Source: CAZJRB01 sp964547995 (GTDB lineage Bacteria > Planctomycetota > Planctomycetia > Pirellulales > Thermoguttaceae). From it: a stretch of DNA of 64,000 nucleotides. The position numbers and the translations under genes were made by a program. The notes under the pieces were generated by a model. That model was not told the origin of the DNA. It searched no databases and worked only from the letters and a program-made list of their open reading frames with translations. The stretch spans positions 1 to 64,000 of the forward strand of contig CAZJRB010000026.1 in the NCBI GenBank assembly GCA_964547995.1, read 5' to 3'. Each line of letters opens with the position of its first letter. Position 1 is the first letter of the stretch. Below are positions 15,096 to 23,985 of this stretch, piece after piece.

Positions 15096-16103
15096 TCACT
15101 CCTCGCCGACCACCAGCACCCCCGTTCCGTTGATTCGGTCGTTTTTGAGGTCCTGCAAGGCCCGGTTGGCGTCGGCCAGGGGGTAGATGGTCGTGTGGGG
15201 GCGGATGGGGATTTCGGCCGCCTCGGCCAAGAGGTTCCGGCCGTCGTCGCGGGTGTTGCATGTGACCGAGCAGATGTCCCGCTCGTAGAAGACGTACTTC
15301 TCGTAGTCCATCTCGGGGATCGGCGTCATGTAGATGCCGGCCAGCGCCAACGTCCCGCCCTTCTCCAGCTTGGCCAGCGCCGCGGGCACCAGCTCGCCGG
15401 CTGGGGCGAAGATGATCGCACTGTCGGCCTTAACGGGCATCTCCTCCGCCTTTTCGCCGGCCCAGGCCGCGCCCATCTCCCGGGCCAACTCGCGGTGCTT
15501 CTCGCCCCGAGTGACCACGTAGACTTCGCAGCCGCGGTGCAGGGCGATCTGAATGACCACGTGGGCGGACGAGCCGAAGCCGTACAGGGCCAGCTTTCCG
15601 CCGTGCGGCGCCCGGGCGCGCCGCAACGCCGCGTAGCCGATGATCCCGGCACACAGAAGCGGGGTGGCCTCGACGTCGCTGAATGTTTCGGGGATCTCGT
15701 ACGCGAAGGCCTCCGGCACGACGGCATATTCGGCGTAGCCGCCGTCGGCGTGGTAGCCGGTGAAGACGGCCGAGGTGCAGAGGTTCTCGCGGCCCGCGAG
15801 ACAGAACTTGCAGCGGCCGCAGGTGCTCCGGAGCCATGCCACGCCGATCCGCCGGCCAACTTCGAGCCGCCCGCAACCGGGGCCCAGGGCATCGACGGTG
15901 CCGACGATCTGGTGCCCCGGCACGATCGGCATCTTCGCCTGCGGCAGATCGCCCTCGATCACGTGGAGATCGGTCCGGCAGATCGCACAGCAACGGACCT
16001 TCAGCCGCAGTTGGCCCCCTTCGGGCTCGGGGACCGGCAGTTCGGCGAGCCGAAGGGGCGAGGCGTCGATCGGAGCGATTTGCTCCAGCAACACGGCTTT
16101 CAT
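15096..16103 (-). CDS. Zinc-dependent alcohol dehydrogenase
   Basis: A 335-residue medium-chain dehydrogenase oxidising or reducing an alcohol/aldehyde pair with NAD(P). Catalytic zinc ligands are seen at CAICRTDLHVIEGD and GHQIVG. The structural zinc site is the four-cysteine loop CGRCKFCLAGRENLC, and the Rossmann motif is LYGFGSSAHVVIQIA. It is closest to the AdhA/COG1064 group of primary alcohol dehydrogenases. In an anaerobe with acetyl-CoA synthase it could reduce acetaldehyde, but nothing here proves this. It stands alone on the minus strand, ending at a repeat arm. Confidence 0.87.
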   Translation of the reverse strand: MKAVLLEQIAPIDASPLRLAELPVPEPEGGQLRLKVRCCAICRTDLHVIEGDLPQAKMPIVPGHQIVGTVDALGPGCGRLEVGRRIGVAWLRSTCGRCKFCLAGRENLCTSAVFTGYHADGGYAEYAVVPEAFAYEIPETFSDVEATPLLCAGIIGYAALRRARAPHGGKLALYGFGSSAHVVIQIALHRGCEVYVVTRGEKHRELAREMGAAWAGEKAEEMPVKADSAIIFAPAGELVPAALAKLEKGGTLALAGIYMTPIPEMDYEKYVFYERDICSVTCNTRDDGRNLLAEAAEIPIRPHTTIYPLADANRALQDLKNDRINGTGVLVVGEE

Positions 16104-16124
16104 CGCGACGCGTCCGCTCCCCCC

Positions 16125-17051
16125 TCACGGCACCCTGGCGGCTTCCCTGCCCGCGATCGAGGCCAGGTTCCTGTAGGTGCCGTGATCGATGTTGTCGGAG
16201 ATCCAGGTGACGCTGCCGTCACAGAGCGCGAAATGGGCCCCGCCGTCGTGTTTGCTGAAGAAGGAGTAGTTGTGTGGCCAGTCGGTCTTTTCCGCCACCA
16301 GGTCGTGGGTGTACTTGCGGTAGTTCAGCGGGATGCCGCAGGTGCCTGACGAGGCGTCCCACCAGAACCACCAGGTGCGGGTACACCACTCGGGAACGCA
16401 CTCGCCGATGGCAAACGTGTTCGAGAGGCCGTCCTTGACATCGGCGAAGTTGGTCAAGTTCCGCAAATGGTTGTCCTTGTTGCGGCAGATGAGGCCGGTG
16501 CCCCGGTCCAGTCCGTTCTGGTCGCCTCTCCAACGGAATCCACCTTGACTTACTTTGAATGGATCCTGGTTCCAGTTCCCGCCCATCACTCCCTTGTAGT
16601 TCATAACCGCCGCTTCGTTGGTCCCTAAGCCGTTCCGATCGGTCATCGTGTAATCGGGGTTATCGGTCGGACAATAGAGGATGCTGATAGGGCTCTGCAC
16701 TATCGCCCACTGTGCATCCACTCTACCGTTCCAATCGATCTTGTCGTACAGGGCCTGCTGGTCGATATACGGCAGGATGCGGCAGAACCAACTCTTACCG
16801 GTGCCGGCCGCACCATTGTTCTCGTCCTGGTTGTTACCGCTATTCATAGGGACATACCTGTATGCCTCGTGATATTCCTGGATCCCCAGCGCGAGCTGTT
16901 TGAGGTTATTGCGGCACTTTGCCCGGCGTGCCGCCTCGCGTGCGGCCTGGACGGCGGGTAGCAACAGCGCGATGAGGATGGCGATGATCGCGATGACTAC
17001 GAGCAACTCGACCAGCGTAAAGGCCCGCCGTTTCGAGAACGTAGAAGACAT
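16125..17051 (-). CDS. DUF1559 type-IV-pilin-like protein
   Basis: A 308-residue protein with the prepilin peptidase site RRAFTLVELLVVIAIIAILI (residues 7-26), then VQAAREAARRAKCRNNLKQL, the signature of the DUF1559 family. It includes the internal NNKD-type motif (CRNKDNHLRNLTNFADVKDG) and the C-terminal AHFALCDGSVTWIS. These pseudopilins occur in dozens of copies in planctomycetes; they are exported and membrane-anchored, and their function is not established. GGAAGGAGGG lies close before the ATG. It is followed upstream in transcription by a lipoprotein gene, a pairing common in planctomycetes. Confidence 0.93.
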   Translation of the reverse strand: MSSTFSKRRAFTLVELLVVIAIIAILIALLLPAVQAAREAARRAKCRNNLKQLALGIQEYHEAYRYVPMNSGNNQDENNGAAGTGKSWFCRILPYIDQQALYDKIDWNGRVDAQWAIVQSPISILYCPTDNPDYTMTDRNGLGTNEAAVMNYKGVMGGNWNQDPFKVSQGGFRWRGDQNGLDRGTGLICRNKDNHLRNLTNFADVKDGLSNTFAIGECVPEWCTRTWWFWWDASSGTCGIPLNYRKYTHDLVAEKTDWPHNYSFFSKHDGGAHFALCDGSVTWISDNIDHGTYRNLASIAGREAARVP

Positions 17052-17084
17052 CGATTTCCCTCCTTCCAGAGAGCTGGGATGTTG

Positions 17085-17558
17085 TCAATCGGTCATGTCG
17101 AATTGGAAGTCTCTCGGGCCGCCCCGTTCCACCACGGCGGTGAAGCCCGATGTTTCGGGGTCGGCGTATTCCTTCGGAAACGGCCACTTGACCGTTTCTT
17201 CCTCGTCTTCCTCACCTTCTGCCGGGGCAGGTGGGGGTGTCGGCGCGCCGCTGGAAACGGGCGTGATGGCGACGGCGTGCGTACCCGGCACCACCCCGTC
17301 GTTGGGCCGGAACGTCGAGGGGATACACTTGCCCGAGGCGTCGGTTGTGCCCGTCCCGGGCCGGCCGGCTTCGGGAAAAAAGGTAACGTTGACTCCTTCG
17401 ATCGGCTTGCCGTTGTAGGTTACCGTTGCGGTGACTTTCAGGGTCGGCGCCGTACCGGCCTTGTGGCAGCCCGTCGCGGGGAGGAACACTAACACAAGAA
17501 CCATCCCGGTTGCCACTCGATGCTTCGGCGTTGATTTCTCCGACACGGCGCTTCTCAC
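17085..17558 (-). CDS. Exported lipoprotein with carboxypeptidase-regulatory-like domain
   Basis: About 157 residues with a lipobox (FLPATGC, cysteine near residue 31) after a basic and hydrophobic stretch. One beta-sandwich domain follows (LKVTATVTYNGKPIEGVNVTFFP through TTDASGKCIPSTF), resembling carboxypeptidase-regulatory/transthyretin-like repeats. The C-terminus is acidic (EGEEDEEET). Such small lipoproteins usually neighbour DUF1559 genes in planctomycetes, as here (33 bases apart, same strand). The start is uncertain: GTG at 17558 gives a normal lipoprotein signal peptide. An ATG at 17639 is possible but adds an unlikely leader, and the ATG at 17504 lacks the basic region. Confidence 0.68.
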   Translation of the reverse strand: MRSAVSEKSTPKHRVATGMVLVLVFLPATGCHKAGTAPTLKVTATVTYNGKPIEGVNVTFFPEAGRPGTGTTDASGKCIPSTFRPNDGVVPGTHAVAITPVSSGAPTPPPAPAEGEEDEEETVKWPFPKEYADPETSGFTAVVERGGPRDFQFDMTD

Positions 17559-17906
17559 GGAACCATGGCGACTGGCATTGAAAAGGGCGGACTTCCAACC
17601 CGCAATCTTGAGTTTACCTGTTTGGAGGGGGCCGGTCAAGCAATGTGCCGGGTGGCCCCTGTGTACGACGGCCCTCCGAGGCCGTCGAGCCCGTGGTTTT
17701 GTGCAAAACCGATCAGCAATGGACGGCCTCGGAGGGCCGTCCTACGGATTTTCAGACAGAACCTAATATCATACTACCACAGGAGTGGCACATTTGGCAA
17801 CCCCCCGATTTCGGGCTCTTCCTGAAGGTGGACCATCGTGGCCCTTTGTGGTAAAATGGCTGCTTGGAAGGATTGCTTTTCGGAAATCGAAATTGGAGAC
17901 GGGGCC
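17559..17906. other. Intergenic region with a perfect inverted repeat
   Basis: GACGGCCCTCCGAGGCCGTC (17666-17685) and GACGGCCTCGGAGGGCCGTC (17721-17740) form a 20-base inverted repeat with a 35-base loop. It is probably a REP-like element between divergent genes. Apart from a weak GTAAAAT near 17851, no clear promoter is seen. Confidence 0.55.
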
Positions 17907-20636
17907 ATGTTCTCCCGGCGGCTCGCCGCGCGTTCTGCGATGGCGGTTGGTATCGGAATTCTGCTCTTTGCAGGCGGATTCTGCGCGGCGCAGGACGCCG
18001 CGATTCCGGCACGGCCCGATCGCGTCTCAACCAAAACCTACCCCGTCGGTGAGTTGCTGGGGCGGTGGAAAGCGGAGGAGTTGGTCCGCGCGGTCACCAC
18101 ACTGGTTGCCCCCGGCAGTTGGCAGCCGGTCGGAAAGGTGGGGATGGTTGCGGTCCGCGGCAAGACGTCGCTGGTCGTGACCCAGAACGAGCGTAGCCAC
18201 CGGCTGATCGACCGGCTGCTGAAGCGGCTTGCCCTGATCCGCGACGACAACCCAACCGGGCTCTCCCCGGCCGAGCAGAAGATCGAAAGGACGCTGGCGT
18301 CGCCGACTCAGGTGGAGTTCATCGAGACGCCGTTGTCCGATGTGGTCGCGTACCTCCAAGACTATCACGAAATCGAAATCCGAATTGACAAGAAGGCGCT
18401 GGATGATAGACGCGTACCGGCCGACGTGCCGATTACCAAGGACCTCGCCGGCATCTCGCTGCGTTCGGCCCTGGCATTGACGCTTGGCGAACTCGACCTT
18501 ACTTGCTACAACGCGAACGGAGTTTTGCTGATCACGACACCCGAAGAGGCCCAAGTGTACCTGACCGCAAAGGTCTACCCGGTCGGTGATCTGCTCAGCA
18601 AGGAAGAAAACCGGCGCCGGGAAGAACGCGAATTGCTGGTCCGGCTGCTGCGCGAAGCGATTTCACAGCCGCGGGGAGAACGCCCCGGCCGGTGGTTTTT
18701 CGCGGCGCCAAGCCCGCCGGAATTCACGCCATCCGTGACTATTATCGGTTCGCCCGGTACCCATGAATTCGTCGGCTCTTTACTTGCCCGGTTGCGTACC
18801 GCGATAAACGGCAAGCCGGGCAACCTGACGAAGTTGTCCTGCCGGCACGAGGAGAAGATCGAAAAGGCCCTGGCCTCGCCGACGGAGTTGCAGTTCATCG
18901 AGACGCCGCTTTCGGACGTGGTCGATTGTCTGAAGGACTACCATAAAATCGAGATCCAGATTGACAAGAAGGCACTCGACGACGTGGGCGTTGGCACCGA
19001 TGTGCCGGTCACGGCGGACCTCGAGGGGATCTCGTTGCGTTCGGCCCTGGCGCTGACGCTCCGCGGGCTGGAATTGACCTATGTGATTCAGGATGAAGTG
19101 CTGTTGATCACAACGCCCGAAGCGGCCGGGGAACGCCTGGCCACGAGGGTTTACCCGTTGAAAAAATCCCTGGCAGTGGACGCCCTGAGCAAACGCGACG
19201 CGCAGAGGTTCGTCGAGATTGTCAAGGCGTGCGTGCAGCCGGGTAGGTGGGCCGGTTCCGGCGGGACCGGTACGATCGCGATATTTCCGGGCGGCAAGGA
19301 ACCGTTGCTGGCCGTTACGCAAACGCACGAGGTCCACGAAGAGATCGCCGCTCTGCTGGAGATGTTCCGCCGGCGAGGGCAGTTAGGGACGGCCGAACGG
19401 AAGATTCTCGAACGACTGGATACCGTCACCCGGCTCGACTTTATTGAAACGCCGCTTTCGGACGTGGCCGAATATCTCAGGGACTGCTACGACATCGAAG
19501 TCCAGATCGACAAGCGGTGCCTGGACGACGTCGGCGTCGACACGAACGACCCGATAACGTGCGACCTGAGCGACGTCACGCTCCGTTCGGCCCTGCGCCT
19601 GATACTCCGTGAACTGGACCTGACCTATGTGGTCTTGGACGAGGTGCTTTTGATTACCGTAGCGAAGGACTCCCAATCGCAGCGGCACACGCGGGTCTAC
19701 CCGGTCGATGATCTGGGGGCGGTCGACCCCGACTCGCTGGCCAAGACGATCCGAAAGGCGATGGCCCGGGCGGGTTGGCGAGCGTCGGGCGGGAAAGGCG
19801 TGATCATGCCGGCGTTCGCTGACGGGCCGAAATGCCTCGTCGTGTGGCAGAATTACGCGACACACGAACGCCTGGCCGAGGTGTTGCGGTGCCTCCGAGT
19901 CATTGCGAAAGAAGAGGTGAAGAAAGGCGAAGAGAAATCGCCGGAGGAGAAGATTCGCGTCGCGCTGCGATCGGCCACGGAGATCGACGCAGGCGAAGTC
20001 CCCTTCAGAGACCTTCTGGACTTCTGGCAGGATTATCACCACATCGGGATCCAAACCGACGGGAACGCGCTGGCCGCAGCCGGAATGGAAAACGATACCC
20101 TCGTTCCCGGGCAGTTTCAGGACGTCCCGCTTCGTTCGGCCCTGCAACGGCTTCTCGCAAAGCGGAAGCTTGCGTTCATCGTGCGGGATGAGCAGTTGCT
20201 GATCACCGCGCCGGAGACGGCCGCCAACTGGAGTTCGACCAGGGTGTATCCGGTGTCCGCCGCCGTCGAGGAACAACTGGCTCGGCAACGGAAACGGTTT
20301 GACCCCGAGTTGCTCGTCCCGCTCGGCCAGCGGAAGGCGCTGGTTCTGACATTGCCGTACGCGGAGCACGAGAAGGCGGTCGCGTTGCTGGGGCCGCCGG
20401 TGCCGCGACGGCGGATCAAGCCGCCCGTGCAACCCAGGCCTCGTCCGCAACCGGTTATGGAAGGCGACCCGTTTGCCCCCGTCGACGATCCCGAAGGGGC
20501 CGATCCATTTCGCAACGGCGGGACGGACCCGTTCCGTGGCGGGGCAGATCCGTTCGGCGGCGCCCCCCCGCCCCCTCCTCCGGGGCGACTCGGGCGAGGA
20601 CCCGTTCGGGAGCGGCGGGTGAGTTCCACCCCATAG
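17907..20636 (+). CDS. Large exported secretin-like repeat protein
   Basis: A 909-residue protein with an N-terminal signal peptide (RSAMAVGIGILLFAGGFCAAQD). Four repeat units of about 190 residues follow. Each unit has 'VYPVxDL', then a 'VSQTxExHExI'-like segment, then FIETPLSDV (about residues 137, 330 and 512, with a degenerate AGEVPFRDL near 695). A 'LRSALxLxLxxLxLTYxxxDEVLLITTPE' segment closes each unit. This resembles the N-terminal (STN/N0-N1) domains of secretins, but no secretin pore domain is present. The C-terminus is proline/glycine-rich with DPF repeats. Function unknown; planctomycetes carry many such proteins. GGAG 9 bases before the ATG supports the start. Confidence 0.7.
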   Translation: MFSRRLAARSAMAVGIGILLFAGGFCAAQDAAIPARPDRVSTKTYPVGELLGRWKAEELVRAVTTLVAPGSWQPVGKVGMVAVRGKTSLVVTQNERSHRLIDRLLKRLALIRDDNPTGLSPAEQKIERTLASPTQVEFIETPLSDVVAYLQDYHEIEIRIDKKALDDRRVPADVPITKDLAGISLRSALALTLGELDLTCYNANGVLLITTPEEAQVYLTAKVYPVGDLLSKEENRRREERELLVRLLREAISQPRGERPGRWFFAAPSPPEFTPSVTIIGSPGTHEFVGSLLARLRTAINGKPGNLTKLSCRHEEKIEKALASPTELQFIETPLSDVVDCLKDYHKIEIQIDKKALDDVGVGTDVPVTADLEGISLRSALALTLRGLELTYVIQDEVLLITTPEAAGERLATRVYPLKKSLAVDALSKRDAQRFVEIVKACVQPGRWAGSGGTGTIAIFPGGKEPLLAVTQTHEVHEEIAALLEMFRRRGQLGTAERKILERLDTVTRLDFIETPLSDVAEYLRDCYDIEVQIDKRCLDDVGVDTNDPITCDLSDVTLRSALRLILRELDLTYVVLDEVLLITVAKDSQSQRHTRVYPVDDLGAVDPDSLAKTIRKAMARAGWRASGGKGVIMPAFADGPKCLVVWQNYATHERLAEVLRCLRVIAKEEVKKGEEKSPEEKIRVALRSATEIDAGEVPFRDLLDFWQDYHHIGIQTDGNALAAAGMENDTLVPGQFQDVPLRSALQRLLAKRKLAFIVRDEQLLITAPETAANWSSTRVYPVSAAVEEQLARQRKRFDPELLVPLGQRKALVLTLPYAEHEKAVALLGPPVPRRRIKPPVQPRPRPQPVMEGDPFAPVDDPEGADPFRNGGTDPFRGGADPFGGAPPPPPPGRLGRGPVRERRVSSTP

Positions 20637-20662
20637 GCGCGACCGCCGTTCGCGGCTTTACG
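20637..20662. repeat. Short family A palindrome
   Basis: GGCGCGACCGCCGTTCGCGG plus CTTTAC is one short copy of the dispersed GCCGCGACC element, between the repeat-protein gene and nqrF. A weak hairpin at 20697-20714 (GGCAC / GTGCC) follows near the end of the nqr operon. Confidence 0.6.
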
Positions 20663-20725
20663 GCACGATGGGCGGCTCGCGCTCGGCGCAACGGGCGGCA
20701 CACGGAAGCGTGCCTGCTACTTTGG

Positions 20726-21964
20726 TTATCCGCCGAAATCGTCGAACAGGATGTTTTCCTCTTCGACCCCGAGATCGTCAAGGAGCTTCAGCACCGCCTG
20801 GTTCATCAGGGGCGGGCCGCAGAAATAGTATTCGCAATCCTCCGGGGCGGGATGGTCCTTGAGGTACTCGTCGTAGAGGACCTGATGGATGAAGCCGGTC
20901 GAGCCGGTCCAGTTGTCCTCGGGCAGCGGCTCGGACAGGGCGAGGTGGAAGCTGAAATTCGGGTGGTTCGCCGCCAGCGTCTCGAACTCATCCTGGTAGA
21001 AAATCTCGCAGAGACTTCGGGCGCCGTACCAGTAGGAGATCTTTCGGCCGGTTTCGATCCGCTTCAGGAGATCGAAGATGTGCGACCGCATGGGCGCCAT
21101 GCCCGCACCGCCGCCGATGTAGACCATCTCGGCATCGGTCTCCTTGACGAAGAACTCGCCGTAGGGTCCCGAGATGGTGACCTTGTCGCCCGGCTTGAGG
21201 TTGAAGATGTACGAGGACATGATCCCCGGCGGGATGTTCTTCGACCGCGGCGGTGGCGTGGCGATGCGGACGTTGAGCATGATGACGCCCTTCTCTTCGG
21301 GATAGTTCGCCATCGAATACGCCCGGGTTGTCTCCTCGATCACCTTCGACTCGTACCGCCACACGTCGTACTTGTCCCAATCGGGATGGTATTCCTGCTC
21401 GATGTCGAAATCCTTGAAGGAGAGCTGGTGGGGCGGGCACTCGATCTGGATGTATCCGCCGGCGCGGAAATGGACGTCCTCGCCGGGAGGCAGCTCCAAG
21501 ACGAGCTCCTTGATGAACGTCGCCACGTTGTGGTTCGAGCGGACGGTACACTCCCACTTCTTGACGTCGAAGACCTCCGGGGGGATTTCAATTGCCATGT
21601 CCTGCTTGACGGGGACCTGGCACGAGAGCCGGACGCCTTCGCGGATTTCGCGGCGGGTCATGAAATCGCGTTCGGTGGGGAGGATGTCCCCTCCTCCGCT
21701 GAGCACGGTGACCTTGCACTGGGCACAGGTCCCCTGTCCCCCACACGCGGAAGGGATGTAAATCGCCCTGGTGGCAAGCGTCTGGAGGAGCTTCCCTCCC
21801 GCGGGGAGCGTCACCGCCTTCTCGGGGTCGTTGTTGATCGTGATGGTCACGTCGCCGGTCGCCACGAGCACCGATCTGGCCGCCAGGATGACGAAGACCA
21901 GTGCCAGGACAATGGCCGTAAAACTGACGACGCCCATGAAGATTTGAACAAGTTCACCAGACAC
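20726..21964 (-). CDS. nqrF: Na+-NQR subunit F (NADH dehydrogenase, FAD and 2Fe-2S)
   Basis: A 412-residue subunit by which electrons enter from NADH. One N-terminal membrane helix (residues 8-29) is followed by a plant-type [2Fe-2S] domain (CGGQGTCAQC at about 74-83 and a fourth Cys near 115). The FAD-binding segment contains RAYSMANYPEE, and the C-terminal NADH-binding domain has IGGGAGMAPMRSHI and YYFCGPPLMN. Length and order match NqrF, and no RnfB/RnfC features occur. It is the last gene of a complete nqrABCDEF cluster, 9 bases after nqrE, and uses a GTG start with GAGGCG upstream. Confidence 0.95.
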   Translation of the reverse strand: MSGELVQIFMGVVSFTAIVLALVFVILAARSVLVATGDVTITINNDPEKAVTLPAGGKLLQTLATRAIYIPSACGGQGTCAQCKVTVLSGGGDILPTERDFMTRREIREGVRLSCQVPVKQDMAIEIPPEVFDVKKWECTVRSNHNVATFIKELVLELPPGEDVHFRAGGYIQIECPPHQLSFKDFDIEQEYHPDWDKYDVWRYESKVIEETTRAYSMANYPEEKGVIMLNVRIATPPPRSKNIPPGIMSSYIFNLKPGDKVTISGPYGEFFVKETDAEMVYIGGGAGMAPMRSHIFDLLKRIETGRKISYWYGARSLCEIFYQDEFETLAANHPNFSFHLALSEPLPEDNWTGSTGFIHQVLYDEYLKDHPAPEDCEYYFCGPPLMNQAVLKLLDDLGVEEENILFDDFGG

Positions 21965-21973
21965 GGCTCGCCT

Positions 21974-22585
21974 CTAGAGTTGGATCCCGGAGAAACACAT
22001 AAACGCCAGCGCGATCAGGCCCACGGTGATGAACGTGATCCCCAGTCCGCGAAGGCCCTTGGGGACGTTGCTGTACCTCATTTTTTCGCGGATGCCGGCG
22101 AGCACCACGATGGCAATCGCCCAACCGATGCCGGAATACGCGCCGAACCTTACGCTGTCGGCGAAGCTGTAGTCCCGCTCGACCATGAAGAGCGAACCGC
22201 CGAGAATGGCGCAGTTGACGGTAATCAGCGGCAGGAAGATTCCCAGCGCGTTGTAGAGCGGGGGGAAGTACTTGTCGAGCGTCATTTCCAGGATTTGCAC
22301 CATCGCGGCGATCACGCCGATAAAGCTGATCAGCACGAGGAAGGAGAGGTCGGCGTCGGGGAGCCCCGCCCAGGCGAGCGCCCCTTCCTTCAACACGTAG
22401 GTGTAGATCAGGTTGTTGACCGGTACCGTGATTCCCTGGACGACGATGACGGCGATTCCCAGCCCCAGCGCCGTTTCGACTCGCTTGGAGACGGCCAGAA
22501 ACGTACACATTCCAAGAAAGAGGGACAGTGCCAGATTCTCGACGAAGACACACTGGAAAAACATGTTCAGCTCGTGCTCGATCAT
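21974..22585 (-). CDS. nqrE: Na+-NQR subunit E
   Basis: A 203-residue membrane protein with six predicted helices, homologous to NqrD and RnfA. NqrD and NqrE form an inverted pair in the membrane that holds an iron-sulfur centre and takes part in Na+ translocation. The conserved region near the N-terminus (FVENLALSLFLGMCTFLAVS) carries the helix cysteine, and a second conserved cysteine is in TVNCAILGGSLFMV. It begins one base after nqrD and is co-transcribed with it. Confidence 0.94.
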   Translation of the reverse strand: MIEHELNMFFQCVFVENLALSLFLGMCTFLAVSKRVETALGLGIAVIVVQGITVPVNNLIYTYVLKEGALAWAGLPDADLSFLVLISFIGVIAAMVQILEMTLDKYFPPLYNALGIFLPLITVNCAILGGSLFMVERDYSFADSVRFGAYSGIGWAIAIVVLAGIREKMRYSNVPKGLRGLGITFITVGLIALAFMCFSGIQL

Positions 22586-22586
22586 C

Positions 22587-23195
22587 TCAGTTGTCCTCTT
22601 CGACTTGGGCCGTCTTCCACGTTCTCAACGCCCAGATAAAAAACCCGATCAGGAAGAACGCGCTTGGCGAGAGCAACAGCAAGCCGTTCGCGGGATACGA
22701 TTCCGGCATAACCGGGTATCCGAACAGTTTTCCCGATCCGAACAGTTCCCGGATGAATCCGACGGCCAGGAGAATGATGCTGTAGCCGAGCCCGTTGCCG
22801 AGCCCGTCCAGGACGCTGAGCCCGACGGGGTTCTTCATGGCGTAGGCTTCCGCCCTGCCCATGATGATGCAGTTGGTGATGATCAGGCCCACGAAGACCG
22901 ACAGTTGTTTGCTGATCTCGTAGGCGAAGGCCTTCAGGAACTGGTCCACGACGATAACGAGCGACGCGATGATGGTCATCTGCACGATCATGCGGATGCT
23001 CGACGGGATATGGTTGCGGATGAGGCTGACCGCGAAATTCGAGAAGACAATGACGAAGGTAACCGCCAGGCACATCGTCACGGTGGTTTCCAGCTTGGTG
23101 GTGACCGCCAGCGCGGAACAGATCCCCAGGACCTGCAGCGCGATCGGGTTGTTGTTGAATACCGGATCAAAGAGTGCTTCTCTTACTCTACCCAT
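22587..23195 (-). CDS. nqrD: Na+-NQR subunit D
   Basis: A 202-residue six-helix membrane subunit. It starts MGRVREALFDPVFNNNPIAL and has the conserved QVLGICSALAVT and GLIITNCIIMGRAEAYA segments with the cysteines that ligate the membrane iron-sulfur centre. The ATG at 23195 is chosen because AGGAGG lies 5 bases before it. It overlaps the end of nqrC by 8 bases. Confidence 0.94.
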   Translation of the reverse strand: MGRVREALFDPVFNNNPIALQVLGICSALAVTTKLETTVTMCLAVTFVIVFSNFAVSLIRNHIPSSIRMIVQMTIIASLVIVVDQFLKAFAYEISKQLSVFVGLIITNCIIMGRAEAYAMKNPVGLSVLDGLGNGLGYSIILLAVGFIRELFGSGKLFGYPVMPESYPANGLLLLSPSAFFLIGFFIWALRTWKTAQVEEDN

Positions 23196-23985
23196 GGTCA
23201 CCTCCTTCCGGCGGCGTCTTTCCTTTTCCCTTTCCCAGCTTCTCGAGCAGGGGACCGTAACCTTCCTCGCTGAGCCAGAAGCGGACGAGATTCTGGACGC
23301 CCCGGGCGGTGAGCGTGGCTCCGGAAAGGCCGTCCACCTCGTGGATTTTCCCCTTCCCGGCTTTTCCCTTGACGACTACGATCGCAGGCGTCCCGTTTTC
23401 ATCGAACGCCTCCTTATTCTTCCAGGAGTCCTTGAACTCGTCGCTATCGACTTCGCCGCCGAGCCCCGGGGTCTCGCCGTGTTCGTAGAATCCGAAGCTC
23501 TTGACGGTGTCGAGGTCCTTGTCGAGCGCGAGGAAACCGTAGAGCGTGGACCAGAGCCCCTTGCCGTACACCGGAAGAATGACCCGATTGATCTCGTCGC
23601 CGTCGCGGGTGAAGTAGACCTGGCAGTAGCGTGGTTTTCGCCGGATTCCGGCGATGTCGTCTTCGATTTTTTCGCTGAACTCCTTATTCTTGGCGGCCTT
23701 TCTCTGGTCGAGGCACTCTTTGGGAACGTCCTTCTCGTCGACGAAATCGTCGGAGTCGAAGTCGAACCACTTCGACTCGACCTGCTTGAACAGTTGGTCG
23801 ATATCCGCCTTCTGGCCTTTTTCGAGAAGCCCGGCAGCGATGAGAATGTTCTTTTGCTTGTCGAGCGACTTGTTTCTGACCTGGTACGGTTTCAGGTAGA
23901 CGGCCGCCGTGGAGACGAACATGGAGCAGACCACGCAAACCCCCGCGGCGACCCCGATCGTCCTTCCGATGGTTTCATTAGGCAT
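23188..23985 (-). CDS. nqrC: Na+-NQR subunit C (covalent FMN)
   Basis: A 265-residue subunit with one N-terminal membrane helix (about residues 8-30) and a periplasmic FMN-binding domain. The flavinylation site is SGATLTARGV near residue 225, where the last threonine carries FMN by a phosphoester bond after action of ApbE; no apbE is in this window. It also has GLWSTLYGFLALD, conserved in the family. The ATG at 23985 is preferred over one at 24021 because AAGGG is at a good distance and the extra residues are not family-like. It overlaps nqrB by 8 bases. Confidence 0.93.
   Translation of the reverse strand: MPNETIGRTIGVAAGVCVVCSMFVSTAAVYLKPYQVRNKSLDKQKNILIAAGLLEKGQKADIDQLFKQVESKWFDFDSDDFVDEKDVPKECLDQRKAAKNKEFSEKIEDDIAGIRRKPRYCQVYFTRDGDEINRVILPVYGKGLWSTLYGFLALDKDLDTVKSFGFYEHGETPGLGGEVDSDEFKDSWKNKEAFDENGTPAIVVVKGKAGKGKIHEVDGLSGATLTARGVQNLVRFWLSEEGYGPLLEKLGKGKGKTPPEGGDHG

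Noticed and set aside
14899..15261. Minus-strand frame downstream of the alcohol dehydrogenase
   Set aside because: It spans a repeat arm and overlaps the conserved ADH C-terminus, with no sign of coding conservation.
20852..22639. Long plus-strand frame across nqrF and nqrE
   Set aside because: The composition is arginine, aspartate and histidine rich, as expected of a shadow, and nqrF/nqrE are unmistakable on the other strand.
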